Assembly: GCA_026770595.1 (NCBI GenBank)
Contig: MU633786.1
Location: 1-23,946, forward strand
Direction: 5' to 3'
DNA length: 23,946 nucleotides
From: Ochromonadaceae sp. CCMP2298
Taxonomy: Eukaryota > Sar > Synurophyceae > Ochromonadales > Ochromonadaceae
A program made the translations under genes and the position numbers. Positions 17,508-23,946 of the stretch are shown piece by piece. The notes below the pieces were generated by a model that searched no databases, was not told the DNA's origin, and saw only the letters and a program-made list of their open reading frames with translations. Numbering within the stretch: the first letter of the stretch is position 1; the number at the start of each line of letters is the position of its first letter.

Positions 17508-18284
17508 ATGTCGTACTCCACTGCCGCTCTGCTCAGCCTCGTGCTGGCGACGTACGTGCTGTGCGCGTGCGGGTTCGCCTCCGTCTCCTATGGGAAGACG
17601 GCCAGGGCACCCAGCGCAGCTTCCGGGCTGTTCAGCCAGACCTCTAGGCCCTTCCAGATGGCAGCGGACGACGTCGCCTCGGTCTCTCCGGTGAAGGAGG
17701 GCATCAAACCGCTCCCCACCCTGAACGGCTCAGACGTGCGTGTGGGCATCATCATGGCTCGCTGGAACGCCGATATTATCACGGGACTCTACCAGGGACT
17801 CAACGAATCACTCACCGCTGCCGGGGTCAAGCCCTCCAACGTCTTCACCACCTACGTGCCAGGCGCGTTTGAGTTGCCCGTCACTGCGAAGCTGCTGGCA
17901 GCCTCTAAGCGCGTAGACGTGATCGTGAACCTGGGCTGCCTCATCAAGGGGGACACCATGCACTTCGAGTACATCGCAGGCGCCGTAGCGCAGGGCCTCA
18001 TGCAGGTGTCGCTGGACACCATGATCCCCTGCCTGTTCGGCGTGCTGACCGTGGCGGAGAAGGAGCAGGCTATCAAGCGCTCTACCGGTGAGCACAACGA
18101 GGGACTAAGCTGGGGGACTAGCGCGGTGGAGATGGGGCTAGCACGGATGGCAGCTATGGGCGTGGGGGTGCTCCCCAAGGCGGACAGCAACACGCCCTTC
18201 GTGACGTTCAGCGGCAACCTGACGGACAGCAAGGAGGGCAAGGAGGGCAAGAATGCCACGAAGCCCGCCAAGATCGCGTTCTGA
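17508..18284 (+). CDS. ribH: 6,7-dimethyl-8-ribityllumazine synthase, probably plastid-targeted
   Basis: Single-exon, 258 residues. The enzyme condenses 5-amino-6-ribitylaminouracil with 3,4-dihydroxy-2-butanone 4-phosphate, the penultimate step of riboflavin synthesis. Family blocks are in order: ARWNADIITGLYQG (84-97, aromatic at the substrate pocket), VPGAFELP (117-124), GCLIKGDTMHFEYIAGAVAQG (143-163, with catalytic His152), IPCLFGVLTV, and EQAIKR followed by the usual Ala/Met helix. The core is about 150 residues; the first 65 are extra. Residues 1-22 are a hydrophobic signal peptide ending CACG, followed directly by Phe23 and a Ser/Ala/basic stretch. That layout is typical of bipartite plastid presequences in red-lineage secondary algae. 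The context ACCATGT around the start is favourable. AATAAA lies at 18479-18484. A charged Lys/Gly tail ends the protein. Confidence 0.93.
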   Translation: MSYSTAALLSLVLATYVLCACGFASVSYGKTARAPSAASGLFSQTSRPFQMAADDVASVSPVKEGIKPLPTLNGSDVRVGIIMARWNADIITGLYQGLNESLTAAGVKPSNVFTTYVPGAFELPVTAKLLAASKRVDVIVNLGCLIKGDTMHFEYIAGAVAQGLMQVSLDTMIPCLFGVLTVAEKEQAIKRSTGEHNEGLSWGTSAVEMGLARMAAMGVGVLPKADSNTPFVTFSGNLTDSKEGKEGKNATKPAKIAF

Positions 18285-18739
18285 GTGCCCTCTGAGTGAC
18301 CTCAGAAGGCTTTCTGATGATGCATTCTGGTGATGCATTCTGATGATGCATTCTAAGCAGATAGATGCAGAGGCATAGAGTCAGACGATGTAGGTGCAGA
18401 TGCACATCAACCGTATATATTTGAAGAAATTTGAAGTAACTAACACGAATCAGCTAACGCCAATCACTCCGCGTGTCCAATAAATCGAATTCGCACCTGC
18501 GTTACCAAACGTATAATCGCATAAATATTTACATGTATAACCATAAATAGTACATCGTGTCTGAATATAAACCACTGAGTATAAACCATTACGTGTGTAA
18601 CCGTAGAGCCACAGCGCTCTCACAGCCCGCCGTCCTTCCCCTGTCCTTCCTTCTCCTCCTTCCCCTGCCCCTCCTCCCCCTGCCCCCCCTTACCTGTCCC
18701 TGCTCCTACCCCTGCCCCATCCTTCTCCTTCCCCTGCTC
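18285..18739. other. Convergent spacer downstream of lumazine synthase
   Basis: Three tandem copies of the 13-mer TGATGATGCATTC lie at 18315-18353 (the middle copy has one change). A candidate poly(A) signal AATAAA lies at 18479-18484. From about 18640 a CCTTCTCCTTCCCCTGC-type tract runs into the stop of the PDI-like gene. I see no gene. Confidence 0.6.
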
Positions 18740-20071
18740 CTACCCCTGCGTGGTTCGGTGTTTGCGTACGTACTCTACAATCTGCTCGGCGAATCTGCCC
18801 CCGTCATACCTCAGAGGGGTCACAGGGGGGCTGCCAGCAGGCACGAAGTAGAGAGAGGGGTACCCGGGGACGTCGAAGCCCTTGGGCACTTTGAAGGCAG
18901 TCGCGTCCATGGCTGCCAGCTCCACACCCGCATCCTGTAGTGTAGTGGGAAGTAGTAGGGGTGGGTGGGTGAGTGCGGTGGTGGGGGCTAAAGTAAGGGC
19001 ACAGACACACAGGGACACAGTGGCACACTCACAGACACAGACACAGACATACACAGACATACATACACACACAGACACAGACATAGACATACACACCTCC
19101 TTAAACACCTCCGCTGCCCTCTGGAACTCCGGCATGAGGCTCCTGCAGTGCCCACACCACGGCGCGTGGAACAGCACCAACACATCCTTGGCACTCCACA
19201 CCCTGTCGAAGTTATCAGAGGTCAGGGTCACCACTTGGGTGTCTGTAGAGTCTGTAGAGACCTTAGAGTCGGTAGTGTCATGAGTGCCATGAGTGTTTTG
19301 AGTGTGAGTGTCTATAGAGTCCTCATTGTGATTCTTGTTCATATGCGCCAGGGGGCTCTTCCGTCTGACGAAGGTCTGCAGAGTGGCCTCTCGGAGGTGC
19401 TTGTGGGGGTAGCGGATGCGGCGCTGCTGGGGGCCCAGGTGCTTGGCAGGGTAGACCAGCACGACGCAGCCGTGGTACTTCTTCTCAGCCAGCACTGCTG
19501 CGTTTGTGACCACGGCGTACCTAGGAGTGGGGTAGAGGGGGGAGTGGGGTTTGGTGGGGAAGGAGGGGAGACGGGGGCAGGGGGAGAGGGAGAAGAGATG
19601 AGAGAGGGAGAAAGAGGGATGGGGTGTCAAAGCACAGTCGACACCGCTCGTGCCACTAGCACTGAGTACTGGGTACTGGGTACTGGGTACTGGGTACTGG
19701 GTTCTGGGACCCACTCACCTGTACGAGTTCCCGTCCCTCTCTGCCAGTTTCACAAACACCGAGTAGTCCTCCTGGTATCCATTTCCTTCTAGAACATCGA
19801 AGAACCCCACCACCGCAGGCATGTCGTCACGACTGAGCAAGAAATCCTCCACCTCCGCAGTGGAGCGCAGCTCAGTAGGACCCTTCGGAGGTGGGGTCCC
19901 AGGAAACAGCGGGGTCCCTGACTGCCTGCCGTAGGGGTCGGGGAAGCCCATGCCCTCGTCCTCGTCAGCAAAGTCGTTCAGCATCTTGTCTATCATCGCA
20001 TCCTCCTCCTGCTCGTTAAACGCCCTGGTGAGGAGGCATATCACCAAGAGCAAGAGCGCTGAGAGCTGCAT
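18740..20071 (-). CDS. PDI-like protein with one C-terminal thioredoxin domain (three exons)
   Basis: Exons on the minus strand: 20071-19719, 19520-19097 and 18934-18740, joining to 323 residues (phase 2, then phase 0). Residues 1-17 (MQLSALLLLVICLLTRA) are a signal peptide. An acidic stretch and a PDI b-domain-like segment follow (ELRSTAEVEDFLLSRDDMPAVVGFFD ... YAVVTNAAVLAEKK), then a Thr/Asp/His-rich linker. The catalytic domain contains VLVLFHAPWCGHCRSLMPEF with C240-G-H-C243, the oxidoreductase motif of PDIs. Exon 3 supplies the rest of the fold (AAMDAT, VPGYPSLYFV with its cis-proline, and the final helix). It likely forms or isomerises disulfides in the secretory pathway. No KDEL-type ER retention signal is seen; the protein ends RTTQG, so it may be secreted, retained otherwise, or have a missed final exon. 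Confidence 0.8.
19012..19095. repeat. CACAGA/CATACA repeats in intron 2 of the PDI-like gene
   Basis: An ACACAGACACAGACATACA-type low-complexity tract reaches the donor (minus strand) at 19096. The donor reads GAG|GTGTGT, so the splice site itself is embedded in the repeat edge. Confidence 0.75.
19667..19708. repeat. Six tandem heptamers (TACTGGG) in intron 1 of the PDI-like gene
   Basis: There are five exact TACTGGG copies plus one TTCTGGG, next to the minus-strand donor at 19718. They are similar in sequence and length to the heptamers at 10463-10545 and 12244-12310. Confidence 0.85.
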
Positions 20072-20436
20072 CTGCGTCTGTCACAAGAGAGTATCTTCCA
20101 CGGGCGGGTAAGCTTGCACCACTGTAACCACAGCAGGCTTGAGTCTGCAACCTCCCCCAAGGTCAACCAGCCTCAGGCACTGATCAGTGAGGCAATGAAG
20201 AAGTGGGGATGAGCAGGCAGCCTGCAGAAGAGGCGCGAAGCTGGCCAGATTGGCTTCGATTGATCTCGAATTCCGGGGTTTTCCTTTGCGTCCATTATTT
20301 ATAAATGCATCGCCAGAAAAAAAATCCTGGCAGGAGGGGGCAGCCGATCTGCTCTCTTCCACGGCTCTATCGGCACAATATTCGGCTCCCTCGGCTCGTT
20401 TATTTTTCCCTCGTCTCCGAAGTCCGTAGATTTACG
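20072..20436. promoter_or_regulatory. Divergent promoter region, PDI-like and Rab GDI
   Basis: This is the 365-bp gap between start codons, the shortest divergent spacer in the window. No TATA box or clear repeat is visible. The plus-strand frame is open upstream of the GDI ATG, but the family N-terminus begins only after 20437, so the upstream codons are taken as leader. Confidence 0.4.
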
Positions 20437-22524
20437 ATGTCCGAGTTCAAAGACAACGAGGAATCGAAGGCCTTCGGCTGGATGCCGGCGGGCTGCGAGG
20501 CGCTCGCGGACGGGGAGTACGACGCGATCATCATGGGCACCGGCCTGACCGAGTGCATCATCAGCGGCCTGCTCTCCGTGAACGGCAAGCGCGTGCTGCA
20601 CGTGGACCGGAACAACTACTACGGCGCTGACACGGCCTCTCTCAGCCTCACCAACTTGTTCTCAAAGTTCCGCACGGACACTCCCGGCGCGCAGCTGGGC
20701 CACTCCAGAGGTCAGTCAGACGATCTCAATATGGGTGGTCTATTTGAGAAACACCTGCCCTCTCCCGCTCCTGCCCTCCTTCATCCTCTCTCACCTCCAC
20801 CTCCTCCTCCTCCTCCTCCTCCTCTGCCCCCCTCTAACATACGCAGACTGGAACGTGGACCTGATTCCCAAGTTCATCATGGCCTGCGGGAAGCTGGTGA
20901 AGATCCTGCTGCACTCCAAGGTCACCCGCTACCTAGAGTTCAAGTCCATCGACGGCTCCTATGTGTTCAAGGACGCAAAGGTGCAGAAGGTGCCTGCCAC
21001 CCCCGGGGAGGCCCTGAACTCCTCTCTGATGGGCTTCTTCGAGAAGAGGAAGTTCAGGAACTTCCTGCTGTTCCTGTCCGCCTACGAGAAGGACAAGCCC
21101 GCCACCTATATGAAGGGCAAGTCTCTGGACCAGATGACGATGCGCCAGCTGTATGCGGAGTTCGGCCTGGACGAGAACACGCAGTCCTTCACTGGGCACG
21201 CCATGGCCCTGCAGGTACATAACCCCCTCTACACCCTCAGCACCACACATTAAACCCCCTCTCTCTACACCGCAAACACGTATTAAACCCCTTTCTCTAC
21301 ACCACTCACACGTGTTAAACCCCCTCTCTATATACCACAAACACGTATTAACCCCCCCCTCTCTCTCAGTGCGACGACGACTACCTGGATATGCCCGCTG
21401 ACTTCTCCGCCGACGCGATCAAGCTGTACGTGTACTCGCTGGAGAAATACGGGAAAAGCCCCTACATCTACCCCGTCTACGGGCTGGGCGGTATGCCTGA
21501 GGGGTTCTCGAGGCTGTGCGCTATCCACGGGGGCACCTTCATGCTCAACAAGGTAAGAGTCTGGGGTCTATTTAAGGTACTAGGTCAGAGGTACTAGGGT
21601 CTAGATACTAGGGTCTAGGCACACCAAGTGCTACGCGCCTGTGCCTGTGTCTACGCCTGCGCGTGGTTCTTATACGTTGTGGAGTCGTTATCCTCCTCTG
21701 CTATGCTCCTTGCTCTGTATTCTATGCTCTTTGCTCTGTACTCTGTTTCTCACCCTCCATCAACACCCTCCACCCTCCCTCCACCACCCTCCCCTCCCCC
21801 TCCTAGGGCATCGACGAGGTGCTCTTCAACAGCAAGGGCGAGGCCTGGGGCGTGAAGACGGGCAACGAGGTAGCCAAGGCCCCTATTATCATCGGTGACC
21901 CATCCTACTTCGATCCCTCCAAGACCGCCCCCCAGGTAGGTGTTGTAGAATTACATAAAAGACGTCTTTCTATCATGATCCCCTACCCAAATCTGGTCTT
22001 TTCACCTCGAACATACGCTGTCTTTTTGCTAATAACGTGTTTTCCTTTTATATCTTATTCGGTCTACTACCTCTCAGGGCAAGGTGGTGCGCTCCATCTG
22101 CATCCTGGACCACCCCATCAAGGGCACAGACAACGCCGAGTCCGTGCAGATCATCATCCCCGCCAAGCAGGTGGGCCGCAAGAACGACATCTACGTGTGC
22201 ATGGTCAGCTACGCGCACGCAGTGGCCTCCGCCAACAAGTACATATGCATCGCCTCCACGACCGTAGAGACCTCCAACCCCATCGCAGAGCTCGCACCGG
22301 CCTACGCCCTCATCGGGGACATCATGGAGCGATTTGACTCTGTATCAGACCTATTGGCGCCCCTGTCCGACGGCAAGGCGGACAACTGCTACATCAGCAA
22401 GTCGTACGACGCCACGTCTCACTTCGAGTCGTGCGCTAACGACGTGCTGGACATGTACAAGCGCATCACGGACACGGAGCTGGATATGAACATCTCTGCC
22501 GACATGACCGATGAAGATATGTAA
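20437..22524 (+). CDS. GDI1: Rab GDP-dissociation inhibitor (five exons)
   Basis: Exons: 20437-20710, 20847-21214, 21370-21552, 21807-21935 and 22078-22524, joining to 466 residues (usual length about 445-450). Introns are phase 1 then three of phase 0. The Rossmann-like N-terminus [20 protein letters not shown] (28-47), [11 protein letters not shown], the Rab-binding-platform region [20 protein letters not shown], and [25 protein letters not shown] are all hallmark GDI/REP sequences. The closer fit to GDI than REP is the length and the lack of long inserts. It extracts prenylated GDP-bound Rab proteins from membranes and recycles them through the cytosol, so it serves all vesicle traffic. 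A 25-residue N-terminal extension precedes the fold. Introns hold CTC repeats (intron 1) and tandem branch-point-like modules (intron 2). Confidence 0.95.
21215..21369 (+). repeat. Tandem branch-point/pyrimidine modules filling intron 2 of Rab GDI
   Basis: The 155-bp intron is almost wholly five copies of one unit: CATAACCCCCT at 21218, CATTAAACCCCCT at 21248, TATTAAACCCCTT at 21281, TGTTAAACCCCCT at 21313 and TATTAACCCCCC at 21346. Spacing is 30, 33, 32 and 33 nt. Each copy continues as a CTCTCTACAC-like pyrimidine run. The last copy leads straight into CTCTCTCAG, the acceptor, so the unit looks like the functional 3' end of the intron multiplied. Confidence 0.85.
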
Positions 22525-23400
22525 ACACACAAACCAGCACAGACACAGGGGCAGCTCAGAGCGCTTAATGCGCTGTGGGGCAGAGGGACAGAGGGGCAGG
22601 TGCAGAGCGCAGAGTGCAGTGCGTTGGGAAAGGAAGCCGGGGACCAATGACCGGAGAGGCCAGGTAGACTACCTTAATGCCAGCGGCGGGGGGTGGAAGG
22701 GGTGTGTGGCGGGGGACCTACACATTGTCATAAGCAGAGACGAATAGACGCATCCACACCTCTACTGCGTTCTCTGCCCCTCCCACACACAGTTAGAGGT
22801 ACACTGCCCTGATGTTAAAACACTTAACAGGGAGACTAGTCCGTTACTTTGTCTTTGCGTTACTTTATCTGCTTATGACTATTACTTTGCATTTACGAAA
22901 AGCACGTAATTTGCATGTGATGTGCTTCATGTGCTTGGCCGAACCCAGACTATGTTGCTGTGGTAATACGAGAATACTATGAACTATTATTTGTACTATG
23001 ACTATGTACTATGACTATGTACTATGTACTATGTACTACGTACTATGACTATGTACTATGGCTATGTACTACGACTGACCCTCATCTCATGACTATGCCT
23101 CTTCCCAGACTGTCTGAGACTGACTCTCCTGATAATGACCAGCAACCAGCACTCCAGTGACTCGGTTCCCGTGGCACTGTGCAGGGCGTATTTAAACCAT
23201 GTGGCAGTTCCAGTGGCTGGGTTACTCTCCCCAAACCAAAAATCAAAAATCCTCACCCCACCTGCGCTCCAAGTGGCTGGGCTGTGTGTGTGTGTGGCTG
23301 GGGTGCTCTCCCCGAAACAAATTTACAACCTGACCTCTCACTCTATCCTGTCGTTGTGCGGTTGCCAGAGCATACTGGTCACCGAGGCACCTGGAATCGT
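22525..23400. other. Spacer downstream of Rab GDI with GTACTAT repeats
   Basis: I see no convincing gene. From about 22993 to 23076 there are interleaved GTACTAT and GACTAT units. At 23213-23240 and 23294-23320 a diverged direct repeat occurs (GTGGCTGGG...CTCTCCCC-AAAC). TG repeats separate the two copies. Confidence 0.55.
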
Positions 23401-23529
23401 TCAATTGATCGATTTTCTCTTCGGCCAGCCTCCCCGGCCTGCAAGCCTGCCGAACGTGCGGAACCCCCCATAGCAAATGCCCCCTCCCACAACAATCACA
23501 CCCACGAACTTGGCGACCTTCCCGAGCAT
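23401..23529 (-). CDS. Possible short membrane ORF or first exon of a minus-strand gene
   Basis: From the ATG at 23529 the frame gives 42 residues: MLGKVAKFVGVIVVGGGIC, a Gly/Val-rich hydrophobic stretch resembling a single membrane helix, then a basic end (GWPKRKSIN). I do not recognise a family. No good donor was settled on, so it is either a micro-protein, the start of a longer spliced gene, or chance. In its favour, a minus-strand gene here would continue the strict strand alternation of the window. Confidence 0.2.
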   Translation of the reverse strand: MLGKVAKFVGVIVVGGGICYGGFRTFGRLAGRGGWPKRKSIN

Positions 23530-23860
23530 AGATTTCAAAGCAGAGGCCCTTCGTTGGAGCTGGAAAATGTGCTGCAATGAGTCAATTCTGGTGCAGTCCA
23601 GCACTGCAAATTCTGGTGGTCCCTCCCTCTCTTCATTTTCTTCAACTCTCTTAGGCCTTCTTCAACAGCCGAAAACGCTGTCAAAAGCGCCTAAATATGA
23701 AACAAATTTCGAATTTGGGACAAACACGTACCTGGGACCATAAAAAGGGGACAACAGGTTATACAATTTTGCTCGTGGTTTTTTGGTTATTTTCACAGCT
23801 AGATGGGGGGGGTCGAGTGGTTTAACCCATGGGGAATGGGTTTAACCCTAAAACCAGGGA
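23530..23860. other. Right-hand spacer without recognised gene
   Basis: Mostly unique AT-richer sequence. A short inverted repeat pairs GTTTAACCCAT (23820-23830) with ATGGGTTTAAC (23836-23846). The ORFs crossing it match nothing I recognise. Confidence 0.5.
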
Positions 23861-23920
23861 ATCTAACAATGGAATTTAACTTTTACCAATGGAATTTAAC
23901 TTCTAACAATGGAATTTAAC
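23861..23920. repeat. Three tandem 20-bp repeats at the right edge
   Basis: Exactly spaced 20-mers with invariant core CAATGGAATTTAAC begin at 23861, 23881 and 23901, varying only in the first six bases. The array may continue beyond the window in degenerate form (TTTTCAGCGG follows). Confidence 0.9.
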
Positions 23921-23946
23921 TTTTCAGCGGTGGGTGGATACTTTTG

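Noticed and set aside
17852-18271. 139-codon minus-strand ORF
   Set aside because: Antisense to lumazine synthase.
20305-20436. Upstream extension of the Rab GDI frame
   Set aside because: The residues are unlike any GDI N-terminus; the ATG at 20437 followed by [14 protein letters not shown] gives a normal-sized protein.
23861-23920. Regular short repeats considered as a CRISPR array
   Set aside because: The repeats abut with only six variable bases between cores, there are no cas genes, and the window is clearly eukaryotic.

Overview
The window looks like nuclear DNA of a compact-genome unicellular eukaryote, most likely an alga with a complex (secondary, red-lineage) plastid. The evidence is GT-AG introns with C-rich 3' ends, typical eukaryotic proteins (Crooked-neck splicing factor, Rab GDI, RING, F-box/CHORD, PDI), and a lumazine synthase preceded by a signal peptide whose likely cleavage site is followed by Phe, the hallmark of plastid import in stramenopiles, cryptophytes, haptophytes and relatives. 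I cannot name the species. GC is high in exons; introns and spacers are full of simple and tandem repeats.

Layout: I support eleven protein genes, and they alternate strand without exception. In order: RING/TRAF-zinc-finger/MORN protein (+, 636-1907); alpha/beta hydrolase (-, 2622-4286, 3 exons); Frag1/DRAM/Sfk1-type membrane protein (+, 4704-6134); Crooked-neck/CLF1 HAT-repeat splicing factor (-, 6587-9007, one exon); TSTD2/TrhO-type rhodanese (+, 9526-12227, 7 exons); SAP-domain protein (-, 12876-13919); CCCH zinc-finger protein (+, 14421-15478, 4 exons); F-box plus CHORD-like protein (-, 15870-17056, 2 exons); lumazine synthase (+, 17508-18284); PDI/thioredoxin-like protein (-, 18740-20071, 3 exons); Rab GDP-dissociation inhibitor (+, 20437-22524, 5 exons). 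Five divergent spacers measure 365-518 bp and five convergent spacers 391-714 bp, so every promoter region is shared head to head and every 3' region tail to tail. The last 1.4 kb has only a possible short minus-strand ORF and tandem repeats.

The genes do not form one pathway. They are mostly housekeeping: splicing, vesicle traffic, oxidative folding, riboflavin synthesis, tRNA/sulfur chemistry and ubiquitin ligation. The interest lies in the architecture. It includes the strict strand alternation, introns carrying tandem copies of what looks like a branch-point plus polypyrimidine module, strong inverted repeats at gene 3' ends, a duplicated 3' fragment of the F-box/CHORD gene 3.3 kb away, and two unusual domain fusions (RING-TRAF-heptad-MORN and F-box-CHORD). 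All splice sites were read by eye from consensus, reading frame and family conservation; none is confirmed by transcripts.
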